Below the pieces are notes generated by a model. It did not search any database. It saw only the letters and a list, made by a program, of their open reading frames with translations, and was not told the DNA's origin. The translations under genes and the position numbers were made by a program. From assembly GCA_900769545.1 (NCBI GenBank), contig CAAGGZ010000098.1, forward strand, positions 5,905 to 69,904: 64,000 nt of DNA, in the 5' to 3' direction. Below are positions 7,659 to 16,037 of the stretch, piece after piece. Each line of letters opens with the position of its first letter. Position 1 is the stretch's first letter. This DNA comes from Clostridia bacterium. Its GTDB lineage: Bacteria > Bacillota > Clostridia > Christensenellales > Borkfalkiaceae.

Positions 7659-9086
7659 ATGATAGAAAAAAACAATATCATTTGCGCGGTAACAGACGCC
7701 ATCGGCTCGAACGGCGAAGGTATTATTCGCCATGAAGGAATCACGTTCTTTGTCCCTGCTTGCTTGCCGGGCGAGAAGGTTCGCTTTAAGGTATTGAAGA
7801 TAAAGGACAATATCGGCTACGGCAAGGTTGAGGAGATTTTAACACCTGCGGAGGAGCGTGTGCGTGAAAAATGCCCTGTCTTTTCCCGTTGCGGTGGGTG
7901 TTGTTTGCAGCATCTTGACTATACGGCGCAGCTCGCGCATAAGGCGTACATTGTAAAAGAAGCTCTGCGGAAGATTGCAGGAATTCATAAGGAAATTCCC
8001 TTTGCGATTAAGAGCGATACGCCCTACGGCTACCGTAATAAATTACAGATTCCCGTAGGCGTTGATAAAGAGGGTAAAAACGTCATCGGATTTTATGCGG
8101 AGCACAGTCATCGTATTGTGCCTGTAACGGCGTGCGCTATCCACCCTGAATGGGCGGAAAGGCTGATTGTCATTGTCAAACGGTATATGACGGAATGCGC
8201 TGTACGCGGTTATGATGAAACGACGAAAAAGGGCGCTCTGCGCCATATCGTGGCGAGAGAAATCGGCGGTAAATACATTATTACGTTGGTTACGGCGAAG
8301 AAGGAGCTCCCCAACTTGCCCTATCTTATCGGGTTATTGTCGGAGTCGTTTAGATGCTTTTCCTTGTATCTTAATTTCAATGACGCAGATACCAATGTGA
8401 TCTTTGGAAAAGAGTTTCAACTCGTACATGGTGCAGGCATTTTTGAGGGAGAGGAGCAGGGTATCCGCTATGAAGCAGGGCCTGTCACTTTCTTACAGGT
8501 CAATGAAAACGTGCGTACAAAGCTGTATAAAGACGCATTAAAAACCGTTTGCGCAGACGGCGACGAAGTGGTTGTGGACGCATACTCGGGCGGCGGCTTG
8601 CTTACGGCGATGATTGCGAAAAAGGCAAAGAGAGTGTACGGGATAGAGCTGGAAGAAGAGGCTTCCCGTTGCGCGGACTCCTTGAAAGAGAAAAACGGCT
8701 TGGAAAATATGACGAATATCTGTGGGTACGTGGAAGAAAAACTGCCTGCGGTGTTAGAAAAGGAAAAGGGCGAAAAGTTGCGCCTGATTCTCGATCCGCC
8801 TCGCGCAGGAATTGCGAGAAGCGTGTTAAAAGCGCTGCTTGAAAGCGGTATTCCGCAGTTGACGTTGATTAGTTGTAATCCTGCGACGCTCGCAAGAGAT
8901 TTGGGGATTTTGACGGGCAGATTGATAGAAGTTGAGGGCGAGTTGGTGAAAAACCCTGCGTATGCGGAGCTTAACGACGGGGAAACGCTCGACGGATATT
9001 ATGAAATTGAGCGCATTCAGCCGTATGATATGTTCCCCCAGACCAAACACGTGGAGACGCTCGTTTGCCTTGCTCGCAAGGCATAA
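7659..9086 (+). CDS. rlmD: 23S rRNA (uracil-5-)-methyltransferase, RlmD/RumA type
   Basis: 475 residues. An N-terminal TRAM-like RNA-binding domain (1-60), a 4Fe-4S cluster motif C72-x5-C78-x2-C81 with a further Cys near 154, and a SAM methyltransferase domain with the motif LDPPRAG and catalytic SCNPATLARD. It makes 5-methyluridine in 23S rRNA. The Bacillota member is often the dual-site RlmCD. The start ATG 7659 follows AGGAGGG at 7642-7648. A strong terminator follows, and 150 bases later there is a decayed duplicate of this gene's own C-terminal codons. Confidence 0.92.
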   Translation: MIEKNNIICAVTDAIGSNGEGIIRHEGITFFVPACLPGEKVRFKVLKIKDNIGYGKVEEILTPAEERVREKCPVFSRCGGCCLQHLDYTAQLAHKAYIVKEALRKIAGIHKEIPFAIKSDTPYGYRNKLQIPVGVDKEGKNVIGFYAEHSHRIVPVTACAIHPEWAERLIVIVKRYMTECAVRGYDETTKKGALRHIVAREIGGKYIITLVTAKKELPNLPYLIGLLSESFRCFSLYLNFNDADTNVIFGKEFQLVHGAGIFEGEEQGIRYEAGPVTFLQVNENVRTKLYKDALKTVCADGDEVVVDAYSGGGLLTAMIAKKAKRVYGIELEEEASRCADSLKEKNGLENMTNICGYVEEKLPAVLEKEKGEKLRLILDPPRAGIARSVLKALLESGIPQLTLISCNPATLARDLGILTGRLIEVEGELVKNPAYAELNDGETLDGYYEIERIQPYDMFPQTKHVETLVCLARKA

Positions 9087-9099
9087 GAAAAAAGGAAAA

Positions 9100-9146
9100 C
9101 GACCTGTGTCGTGCTTGCACGAATACAGGTCGAATTTACTTTTTTA
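9100..9146 (+). terminator. Intrinsic terminator of rlmD
   Basis: CGACCTGT (9100-9107) pairs with ACAGGTCG (9125-9132), with an inner CGTG/CACG stem, followed by a T-rich stretch ending in TTTTTT. Confidence 0.85.
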
Positions 9147-9231
9147 AGCGTTGTGAAACAGCGGAAACGAGGGCTTGCGTGTGTTTGAGTCCGCCGTCGG
9201 CGCGAGACGGACATACATTCTCCTTTTAAGG

Positions 9232-9294
9232 GAATATATGTTCCCCCAGACCAAACACGTGGAGACATTGGTTCAATTATCCCACAAAACATAA
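9232..9294 (+). pseudogene. Remnant of a second RlmD/TrmA-type methyltransferase C-terminus
   Basis: The bases TATGTTCCCCCAGACCAAAC and the following CACGTGGAGAC repeat the end of rlmD (9029-9059). In frame, the segment reads EYMFPQTKHVETLVQLSHKT and a stop, against DMFPQTKHVETLVCLARKA in rlmD. The HVET-LV-LSH ending is the typical C-terminus of this family. No upstream body remains, so this is the scar of a deleted tandem paralogue or of a tail duplication. Confidence 0.75.
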
Positions 9295-9304
9295 ATAAAA
9301 ACAA

Positions 9305-9337
9305 ACGGGTGTTTTGAGAAAAAACGCTCGTTTTTTT
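9305..9337 (+). terminator. Intrinsic terminator after the methyltransferase remnant
   Basis: ACGGGTGTTTT (9305-9315) pairs with AAAACGCTCGT (9321-9331, two G-U pairs), followed by seven T. It is probably the original terminator of the lost paralogue. Confidence 0.8.
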
Positions 9338-9419
9338 CATTTAATTTGTTCAAGGCATTGTGTTTTGTTCGGAAATATGTTATAATGAGAGTATCTTAAA
9401 GGCTTTTTAAGGAGCGAAA

Positions 9420-10361
9420 ATGACGCATTTAGACTATTTAAACGCAAATTACCCGATGCGACGGACAAAGGAACAGAAAGAAGGGTTTCAAAAACACGTT
9501 ATCGAGTCGTTACAAGCCAAGGGAGTAACGGCAAAAATCGAAAAGACGAGGGACGGTAAAAACCAGAATATCGTCGTGGGGGACCCTTTAACGGCAAAAG
9601 CCGTATTCACGGCGCATTACGATACGCCGGGACGGGCGTTGTTCCCCAATATTATGATTCCCAGAAATCAAGCGTTGTTTTGGACGTATCAATTTGTACC
9701 CATTCTCGCCTTACTTGCAATGATGTTTGTTGTGGGCTTAATCGTTTGTGTTGCATGGATTCTGATAACCGGCGATTTTGACGAGCGAGTGACGTTTATT
9801 GCGATGCTTTTGGGGTATTATGTCGGCTTTTATTTGATGTTTTTTGCGTTCTCGAATAAAAACAACTACAACGACAACACGTCGGGTGTGGCAACTCTGC
9901 TCTCCATTATCGATAAACTGAGCGAGGAACAGCTCCGTGAGACTGCCTTTATTTTCTTCGATAACGAGGAGAAGGGCAAAAAGGGTTCTAAGGGATATTT
10001 TAACGACCATAAAGAGGAAATGAAAGACAAGCTTGTTATCAATTTCGACTGCGTGGGGAATGGGAAAAATATCGTGTTTATTGCAAAGCCCGAGGCGGAA
10101 AAGTTGGCGTCGTATAGCGCGCTTCGTCAGAGCTTTGGCAGCGAAAACGGCTTCGAGACGGCGTTTTATCCCAAGAAAGGCTCGCAATCCAACTCCGATT
10201 ATTTGAATTTCCCCTGCGGCGTGGGGTGTATGGCTTGTAAAAAGAGCAAGAAAGGGTTGTTGTATACGCCGTATATTCATACGAAAAAGGACATCGTGGT
10301 GGATAATGCCAATATTGAGTTCCTTGTAAATGGCGTAACGAAGTTCTTGGAGGCTTGCTAA
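9420..10361 (+). CDS. M28-family zinc peptidase with membrane segments
   Basis: 313 residues. The metal-site motifs of M28 aminopeptidases are visible: HYD (66-68), NDNTSG (about 151-156) and the acidic FFDNEEKGKKGS stretch, plus a late histidine in YIHTKKD. Between the first and second motif two hydrophobic helices (about 87-116 and 124-144) anchor it in the membrane, so it likely cleaves peptides at the membrane. AAGGAG precedes ATG 9420; a TATAAT at 9381-9386 is the likely -10 with a weak -35. The next gene starts one base after the stop. Confidence 0.85.
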   Translation: MTHLDYLNANYPMRRTKEQKEGFQKHVIESLQAKGVTAKIEKTRDGKNQNIVVGDPLTAKAVFTAHYDTPGRALFPNIMIPRNQALFWTYQFVPILALLAMMFVVGLIVCVAWILITGDFDERVTFIAMLLGYYVGFYLMFFAFSNKNNYNDNTSGVATLLSIIDKLSEEQLRETAFIFFDNEEKGKKGSKGYFNDHKEEMKDKLVINFDCVGNGKNIVFIAKPEAEKLASYSALRQSFGSENGFETAFYPKKGSQSNSDYLNFPCGVGCMACKKSKKGLLYTPYIHTKKDIVVDNANIEFLVNGVTKFLEAC

Positions 10362-10362
10362 A

Positions 10363-10599
10363 ATGCGAAAAAAATTGTTTAAATTATCGTGGATAACACT
10401 TGTTATTGGGCTTGGTTTGTTGGCGATTACGTACTTCTTTTTTCATTTTGTAACAGATGAGGGGATTACGTTGGTGTGGCATCCCGAAGCAGGGAAACCG
10501 TTTGTTACCGATTTGCTTGGTATGTTTTCCGTGCTGTTTTTATTCAGTAGCGCAATGAGCGCGTTGATTGCGTGGATTTTTACGGAAAAGAGCGAATAA
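10363..10599 (+). CDS. Small two-helix membrane protein, unknown
   Basis: 78 residues with two hydrophobic helices (about 8-29 and 50-71) joined by a polar loop. It begins one base after the peptidase stop codon and ends 24 bases before the next gene, so it is part of that operon. No family recognised. Confidence 0.65.
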   Translation: MRKKLFKLSWITLVIGLGLLAITYFFFHFVTDEGITLVWHPEAGKPFVTDLLGMFSVLFLFSSAMSALIAWIFTEKSE

Positions 10600-10623
10600 G
10601 ATTCAAAAAAAGAGGTGGATTTT

Positions 10624-11571
10624 ATGAAAAGAATATTAAAATTTTTAGGAAAATTGGTATTGATTGTCGTAGGATGCGTAGCGGGGCTCGCGGTGTTGAC
10701 GCTCGGCACATTGAACGGAGCAAAGTACCTTCTTTACAAGGATTATTATGCTATTGAGACGAACGTATGTAAAAACCCCGGGCTTTCGGACGGGTTTGTT
10801 TGTCAAGGTATTGCGGCTTCGGAAGAAAACGGCGTGTTCTTGATTTCGGGATATATGAAAGACGATTCGGCATCCCGAATTTACGTGACGAATGAGCAAA
10901 ACGAAGATTACTACGTACAGCTTGCGAAAAACGGAGCGGCATTTACGGGCCACGTGGGCGGTATTGCGACGACGGGCGAAAACGTGTACATTGCCAACGG
11001 TAATAAAATTTATACCGTTTTGCTTAGTGATATTCTTTCTGCGAAAGAGGGGGATTTCGTGGAGGTTGGCGAAGGTATAGACGTCAACAACGAAGCTTCT
11101 TTTGTTTATACGAACGATGAATATTTATACGTTGGAGAATTTCATGACGGTGGAAAATATACCGTGAAAGGTCATGAAAACTTGACGGCAGAAGGCGTGC
11201 ATTTTGCAATCTGCACCAAGTATGCGCTCAGCGATTTAAGCACTCCCGTAGCGGTGTACAGTATTCGCAACAAAGTGCAGGGGATTTGTTTTACCCCCGA
11301 CGGAAAAGTGGTTATGTCCACGTCCTACGGCTTGACGGATACCGTTTATTACGTGTATAACGAGGGCGAGGCAACAAATTCGGGCAAGACCTTTGACGGA
11401 GCTCCCTTGTACTATTTGGATAAGCTGGAAAAAGAAGTGCACGGGCCTGCGATGGGCGAGGATTTGGATTATTACAACGGTAAAATCATTACGATGACGG
11501 AGAGTGCGTCCGATAAGTATATCTTCGGAAAATTCTTCTTTGCAAATCAAATCGTTGCATTGGACTTTTAA
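10624..11571 (+). CDS. Membrane-anchored beta-propeller-like protein, unknown
   Basis: 315 residues. A single N-terminal membrane anchor (about 8-30) is followed by an extracytoplasmic domain made of repeated short strands with YIANGNKIY, YLYVGEF and GICFTPDGKVVMS-like units, which look like propeller blades. No enzyme motif is seen. The ATG at 10624 follows GAGGTGG; the upstream in-frame GTG at 10615 lies inside that ribosome binding site and is rejected. It lies between the small membrane protein and a glycosidase. Confidence 0.65.
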   Translation: MKRILKFLGKLVLIVVGCVAGLAVLTLGTLNGAKYLLYKDYYAIETNVCKNPGLSDGFVCQGIAASEENGVFLISGYMKDDSASRIYVTNEQNEDYYVQLAKNGAAFTGHVGGIATTGENVYIANGNKIYTVLLSDILSAKEGDFVEVGEGIDVNNEASFVYTNDEYLYVGEFHDGGKYTVKGHENLTAEGVHFAICTKYALSDLSTPVAVYSIRNKVQGICFTPDGKVVMSTSYGLTDTVYYVYNEGEATNSGKTFDGAPLYYLDKLEKEVHGPAMGEDLDYYNGKIITMTESASDKYIFGKFFFANQIVALDF

Positions 11572-11605
11572 GGTTTTGTAGTACGTTCCATCGAGGGGTG
11601 GCTTT

Positions 11606-12640
11606 ATGAAAAACGATTTTGGCTACAAGGCGGGGAAAGCCGTTACGGCGTTGTATTTAGAAGATTATTACGTGTGGGATTGCTCCGTTATCAAGGTGGA
11701 CGGAAAATATCACATGTTCTCTTCCCGTTGGAAAAAGGAATACGGATTCGGTTGGAATTGGCTGTTCAACAGCGAGATTATTCACTCTGTTGCGGATAAG
11801 CCCGAAGGGCCGTACCGTTTTCAGAACGTGGCGCTCCCTCGCCGCGGCAGGGAATATTTCGACGGTATGAATACGCACAATACCTGCATCAAGCAGTATA
11901 ACGGTAAATTTTATCTGTATTATATGGGTACGACGTACGGCGGCGATATTCCGACAAAGGTGGAGGACGTTTCGCCTGAATATAGCTTGGAAACGTGGAA
12001 TCGAAAGCGTATTGGTTTGGCGGTGGCGGACGACATCAACGGGGAGTTTATTCGCCGTGATACGCCGCTTTTAGAGCCGCGCGGTTGCGAGCATTGGGAT
12101 TGCACTTGTACGACCAATCCGTCCGTGGCAATCCTGCCAAATGGCAAAACGTATATGATTTATAAATCCCGTAGCGCAGCAGGGAAGCCCTTAAAATTGG
12201 GGATTGCCGTTGCGGATAAGCCCGACGGGGAGTTTCAACGGCTTTCCGATAATCCGATTTTGGATTTCAAAGACGATGATAAGCATATTGAGGACCCGTT
12301 CCTTTGGTATGACGAAAAGAAAAAGAAATTCTGCTTAATCACCAAGGACGACGTGAAAAACGGCTCGTTTGGCGTGACGGGGGAATGGGGCGCAGGTTTC
12401 TATGCCGAGAGCGACGATTGTATGGATTTTGAAATCGGAGCCGACCCGAAAGTGTATTCCCGCCGTGTGACTTGGGCAGACGGCAGAGAAACGGTGCAGG
12501 GCAATCTGGAGCGGCCTTCCCTTCTCTTTGATGAGAACGGTACGCCTACCCATATTTTCTGCGCAAGTGGGTTTGCTTCTGTTCCGTATAACTTTGAAGG
12601 AAACACGTTTATCGTGTGTATGGGGTTGGAGAAAAAGTAA
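11606..12640 (+). CDS. GH43-like glycosidase (five-bladed propeller type)
   Basis: 344 residues without a signal peptide, so probably cytoplasmic. The sequence pattern (YYVWDCSVIKVDGKYHMFSS near the start, then repeated G-x-YYLYY and DPFLWYDEKKKKFCL units with conserved Asp and Glu) fits the five-bladed beta-propeller glycosidases of the GH43/GH117-like group. The early Asp in WDCS and the Asp in IEDPFLWYD are the expected catalytic-site acids. The substrate cannot be read from sequence. GAGGGGTGG precedes ATG 11606. Confidence 0.75.
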   Translation: MKNDFGYKAGKAVTALYLEDYYVWDCSVIKVDGKYHMFSSRWKKEYGFGWNWLFNSEIIHSVADKPEGPYRFQNVALPRRGREYFDGMNTHNTCIKQYNGKFYLYYMGTTYGGDIPTKVEDVSPEYSLETWNRKRIGLAVADDINGEFIRRDTPLLEPRGCEHWDCTCTTNPSVAILPNGKTYMIYKSRSAAGKPLKLGIAVADKPDGEFQRLSDNPILDFKDDDKHIEDPFLWYDEKKKKFCLITKDDVKNGSFGVTGEWGAGFYAESDDCMDFEIGADPKVYSRRVTWADGRETVQGNLERPSLLFDENGTPTHIFCASGFASVPYNFEGNTFIVCMGLEKK

Positions 12641-12706
12641 AAACGACAGGGCAGGTATGCGATGAAACGCTAAAACCGTCCTATTTTGAAAAAAGTTAGG
12701 TAAATT

Positions 12707-13777
12707 ATGCGAAAAAAGTATGATAACGACAAAAAACGACAGGGGCAGGTACGAGGCGAACGTTCTTTTTCCGCGCAAAAGAAAGGGATGAAAACGGCAG
12801 GAAAGTCCGTGAAACCCGTCCGCGAGGAGCGCGTCAACGGCGTGTCTGTCTATACGGCGACTTATAAAGTTAATCGAAGTGACGAATTGTTGGAGTTTTT
12901 GCTCAAAAAGTGCAATACTTCCAGAAACAACGTAAAATCTTTGTTGGTGAGAAAGCAAGTGCTCGTCAACGGTAGGGTGGTGACGCAGTATAATTACGTA
13001 CTCGCCAAAGACGATGAGGTGAAGCTCTCTCGTAAGCCTGTCAAGGACGGGGCGGTGGCAACGCAACCGACTGCGCGGCGGAATGTGAAAACAGCGCAGC
13101 CTACCTTTACCTTGCGAGATTTGAAAATTATTTACGAGGACGAGGATTTTATAGCGATTGACAAGCCCGTAGGGCTGCTTTCCGTGGAGAGCGATAAGGA
13201 AACGGCGTGCGCTTACGGTTTGGTGGCAGAGTATATGCAGCGCGCGGATAAAAACGCGAGACCGTTTATTTTGCACCGTATCGACAAGGAAACCTCGGGC
13301 GTTTTGGTATTTGCGAAAAACGTGAAGATACATTCTATGTTGAAAATGCACTGGGCGGAGCAAGTTCAGCTTCGAGAATATTACGCCGTGGTAGAGGGAG
13401 CTCCCGAAGAAAAATCGGCTACTTTGACGACGTATTTAAAGGAAAACGTCAACAATATCGTGTATTCGACTAAAGACCCTACGGGCCAGAAAGCGATTAC
13501 GCATTATGAGGTTTTGAAATCGAACGAGCAGTATGCGCTTATGAAAGTAAAAATCGATACGGGCAGAAAGAATCAGATTCGTGTGCATATGCAAGGTTTG
13601 GGTTGTCCGATTGTCGGCGATGATAAATACGGCAAAAAACAGGACGGAACGCAGGTGCGTAATCCGCTTGGGCGGCTTGGGTTGCACGCTTCAAGGTTGG
13701 AGTTTGTTCATCCTGTCAAAAAGGAAGTTATCAGCATAGCGGCAACAGTGCCTGCGGCGTTTAGGGGCTTATTTTAA
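12707..13777 (+). CDS. RluA-family 23S rRNA pseudouridine synthase
   Basis: 356 residues. A basic N-terminal tail of about 45 residues, an S4 RNA-binding domain (about 62-110) and the catalytic domain with the RluA motif HRIDKETSGVLVFAK, where the Asp in RIDKE is the nucleophile. The protein converts uridine to pseudouridine in rRNA; the exact site is not predictable. It ends nine bases before luxS. The start at 12707 lacks a strong ribosome binding site (only TTAGG), so translation may begin weakly here. Confidence 0.9.
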   Translation: MRKKYDNDKKRQGQVRGERSFSAQKKGMKTAGKSVKPVREERVNGVSVYTATYKVNRSDELLEFLLKKCNTSRNNVKSLLVRKQVLVNGRVVTQYNYVLAKDDEVKLSRKPVKDGAVATQPTARRNVKTAQPTFTLRDLKIIYEDEDFIAIDKPVGLLSVESDKETACAYGLVAEYMQRADKNARPFILHRIDKETSGVLVFAKNVKIHSMLKMHWAEQVQLREYYAVVEGAPEEKSATLTTYLKENVNNIVYSTKDPTGQKAITHYEVLKSNEQYALMKVKIDTGRKNQIRVHMQGLGCPIVGDDKYGKKQDGTQVRNPLGRLGLHASRLEFVHPVKKEVISIAATVPAAFRGLF

Positions 13778-13786
13778 GGAGTAGTT

Positions 13787-14245
13787 ATGAAAAAGATTGC
13801 AAGTTTTACAGTGAATCACGATACGTTGGAAAAGGGAATGTACATTTCTCGTATAGACGGCGACGTGGTGACGTATGATATACGTATGAAAAAGCCTAAC
13901 GGCGGCGATTATTTTTCCATGAGCGCGGCGCACACGGTGGAGCATTTGTTTGCAACCTATGCGCGAAACAGTAAATTCGGGGAAAATATCGTTTATGTAG
14001 GCCCTATGGGCTGTCGAACAGGCTTTTATCTGTTGACGAGGGATTGTATTTCTCATAAAGACGCGATTACGCTCGTTAAAGAAAGTATGGCTTTTATTAG
14101 AGATTTTGAAGGGGAAATTCCCGGTAATAAAAAAGAAGAGTGCGGTAATTATCTCGATCATGACCTTGTGGGGGCAAAAGCGCTCGGCGCAGAGATGTGC
14201 TCGGTGTTAGAAACTTGGCAGGAAGCCGATCTGCAATATAAATAA
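13787..14245 (+). CDS. luxS: S-ribosylhomocysteine lyase
   Basis: 152 residues, the family's normal size. The zinc ligands are H49 and H53 in HTVEH and the Cys in EECGNYLDHDL; the catalytic Cys lies in GPMGCRTGF (C76). LuxS cleaves S-ribosylhomocysteine to homocysteine and DPD, the precursor of AI-2, and so feeds the methionine cycle. AAGGAG precedes the ATG. It is sandwiched between RluA and nitroreductase genes with gaps of about 10 bases; no pfs/mtnN gene is adjacent. Confidence 0.96.
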   Translation: MKKIASFTVNHDTLEKGMYISRIDGDVVTYDIRMKKPNGGDYFSMSAAHTVEHLFATYARNSKFGENIVYVGPMGCRTGFYLLTRDCISHKDAITLVKESMAFIRDFEGEIPGNKKEECGNYLDHDLVGAKALGAEMCSVLETWQEADLQYK

Positions 14246-14255
14246 GAGGTGAAAA

Positions 14256-14774
14256 ATGGAAGCGTTAGAGGCGATTTTAACAAGAAAAAGCATAAAGAGT
14301 TACAAACCCGATATGGTGGACAAAGAAACGATTGATAAAATCATTGCGGCAGGCTTGAACGCGCCTTCGGGGTTGAATAAACAAGCCGCAATTATTCTTG
14401 CGGTTACGAATAAAGAAGTGCGTGACGAATTGTCTAAGATCAATATGGGCAAAGACCCGTTCCACCGCGCTGATCCTTTTTACGGAGCGCCTGTGGTTTT
14501 GGTGGTATTGGCGGATAAAAGCGTTCCTACCTACGTTTACGACGGTTCTTTGGTGATGGAAAACTTAATGCTTGCTGCGCATGCGTTGGGGCTTGGAGCT
14601 TGTTGGATTCATAGAGCAAAGGAAACGTTTGAACTCCCCCAAGGAAAAGAGTTGCTTAAAAAGTTGGGTATTGAAGGGGAATATGAAGGGATTGGAAACT
14701 GTATTATTGGATATCCCGAAGTGGAACCCGAGAAAAAACCGAGAAAAGAAAATAGAGTTTATTACGTAGAATAA
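14256..14774 (+). CDS. Nitroreductase-family FMN flavoprotein
   Basis: 172 residues. It begins with EAILTRKSIKSY, the family's usual N-terminal helix, with FMN-binding Arg/Lys and Ser, then SGLNKQ (about 38) and GACWI and GYP motifs near the end. These are NAD(P)H-dependent flavin oxidoreductases; the substrate is unknown. AAGAGGTG precedes the ATG. It is the last gene of the rluA-luxS group before a new promoter. Confidence 0.87.
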   Translation: MEALEAILTRKSIKSYKPDMVDKETIDKIIAAGLNAPSGLNKQAAIILAVTNKEVRDELSKINMGKDPFHRADPFYGAPVVLVVLADKSVPTYVYDGSLVMENLMLAAHALGLGACWIHRAKETFELPQGKELLKKLGIEGEYEGIGNCIIGYPEVEPEKKPRKENRVYYVE

Positions 14775-14786
14775 TTTTTTAACCTA

Positions 14787-14815
14787 TTGACAGGTTTGCC
14801 AAAAAGTGGTATAAT
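14787..14815 (+). promoter_or_regulatory. Promoter of the BFD-like protein gene
   Basis: TTGACA (14787-14792), 17-bp spacer, TATAAT (14810-14815): consensus. Confidence 0.8.
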
Positions 14816-14860
14816 GGGCTCAACGAAAAAAATACAGGCGTTGCCTGATAGGAGAAAGAT

Positions 14861-15052
14861 ATGGAAAATAAAATTATTTGTAATTGTATGCAGGTATCTG
14901 TGGCAGACATTGAAAAAGCTTTGCACGAAGGCGAACATTTTGCTGAGGTTGAAAAATCCTTTGAAAAGGTACAGATGATCACGCACTGTTCGACGGGTTG
15001 TGGCGGTTGTCACGATAAAGTTTTGGACGTTATTTCCGAATTGATGAACTAA
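14861..15052 (+). CDS. BFD-like [2Fe-2S]-binding protein
   Basis: 63 residues with cysteines in the pattern CNC (C7, C9) and CGGC (C47, C50), as in bacterioferritin-associated ferredoxin and the BFD-like modules of nitrite reductases and NifU. It presumably passes electrons or helps iron release; no bacterioferritin gene is nearby. AGGAGAAAG precedes the ATG, and it has its own consensus promoter and a terminator 15 bases after the stop. Confidence 0.85.
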   Translation: MENKIICNCMQVSVADIEKALHEGEHFAEVEKSFEKVQMITHCSTGCGGCHDKVLDVISELMN

Positions 15053-15065
15053 ACGAATGAGGAAG

Positions 15066-15099
15066 ACCGAGGCGGTTCCCCGCTTGGGTTTTCTTTTTA
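15066..15099 (+). terminator. Intrinsic terminator of the BFD-like gene
   Basis: CCGAGGCGG and CCGCTTGGG pair with one mismatch and one G-U pair around TTCC, followed by TTTTCTTTTT. Confidence 0.75.
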
Positions 15100-15107
15100 G
15101 GTAGAGT

Positions 15108-15908
15108 ATGCGTGTGGGAGTTTCGACAGCTTCGCTGTTTATGCGAAAAAATAACGAGGACGCTTTGCCGTTGTTAAATGACTTGGGGGTAAAAACCGCC
15201 GAGGTGTTTTTGACATCCTTTTCCGAGTATGGTTCTCCGTTTGCGCAGCTCCTAAAAGAACGCAAAGGGAACTTGCAAATCAATTCCGTGCATATATTAA
15301 ATACGGAATTTGAGCCGCAGTTATTCAACGCGCATCCACGTGTGAAAGCAGACGCATATGCGTGGTTGGAGAAAGTGTTGCAGAGCGCAAACGCACTCGA
15401 AGCGCCCTATTACACTTTCCATGGTACGGCGAGGGTAAAACGTGCGGCGCGCTCGGGTGAAAATGATGATTTTCCCTCCATGATACAGGGTTTTTCGGAG
15501 TTGGAGCAAGTTTGTCGCAATAGTGGCGTTACGCTGTGCTTGGAAAACGTGGAGTGGTCTACTTATAACCGTCCCGGCGTATTTAAAAAATTGGCGGCGG
15601 AAATAGACGGACTTCGCGGTGTTTTAGATGTTAAACAAGCCCGAATCTCGGAATATCCCTACGAGGATTATTTAAACGAGATGGGGGAGAGGATTGCTTA
15701 CGTCCACGTTTCTGATATAAATGAAAATGGGAAGCTCTGTTTGCCCGGGAAAGGTGTATTCGATTTCGGAACGCTTATCAAACGCTTAAAAGACGTGGGT
15801 TTTGACGGTGCGCTTTTAATAGAAGTTTATACAAAAGATTATAATAAAGAACAAGAATTGCGAGATTCTTGCGATTATTTGGAAGAATTGTTATATAAAT
15901 ACCAATAA
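15108..15908 (+). CDS. Sugar phosphate isomerase/epimerase-like TIM barrel protein
   Basis: 266 residues of the AP-endonuclease-2/xylose-isomerase-like TIM barrel superfamily. Metal-site elements are visible: CLENVEW with its Glu (about 147), DVKQA with Asp (about 175), YVHVSD with His and Asp (about 202) and LIEVY with Glu near the C-terminus. The substrate is unknown. It begins nine bases after the terminator of the previous gene with only AGGTAG as ribosome binding site, so it may depend on readthrough. Confidence 0.82.
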   Translation: MRVGVSTASLFMRKNNEDALPLLNDLGVKTAEVFLTSFSEYGSPFAQLLKERKGNLQINSVHILNTEFEPQLFNAHPRVKADAYAWLEKVLQSANALEAPYYTFHGTARVKRAARSGENDDFPSMIQGFSELEQVCRNSGVTLCLENVEWSTYNRPGVFKKLAAEIDGLRGVLDVKQARISEYPYEDYLNEMGERIAYVHVSDINENGKLCLPGKGVFDFGTLIKRLKDVGFDGALLIEVYTKDYNKEQELRDSCDYLEELLYKYQ

Positions 15909-15943
15909 ATAAAGAATTTTTTGCATTTTTTTCGTAAAAACTG

Positions 15944-15972
15944 TTGACAAGAGATAAATTATATGATATATT
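15944..15972 (+). promoter_or_regulatory. Promoter of the superoxide reductase operon
   Basis: TTGACA (15944-15949), 17-bp spacer, TATATT (15967-15972). Confidence 0.8.
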
Positions 15973-15976
15973 TAAG

Positions 15977-16013
15977 TAGGATTTAATCCTAATTATATAC
16001 AAGATTTAATCTT
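15977..16013 (+). promoter_or_regulatory. Tandem palindromic operators in front of SOR
   Basis: Two palindromes, TAGGATTTAATCCTA (15977-15991) and AAGATTTAATCTT (16001-16013), have the same core GATTTAATC and centres 23 bases apart. They lie directly downstream of the -10 box, an ideal place for a repressor to block transcription. The core is not a Fur or PerR box that I recognise. Confidence 0.65.
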
Positions 16014-16037
16014 AATAAGAAATTTAGAGGTGTTAAA

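Noticed and set aside
9017..9340. 107-codon minus-strand frame around the rlmD end
   Set aside because: It runs through two terminators and the methyltransferase remnant; no start signal.
12335..13363. 342-codon minus-strand frame opposite the glycosidase and RluA genes
   Set aside because: It spans two well-supported sense genes and has no start signal or recognisable domain.
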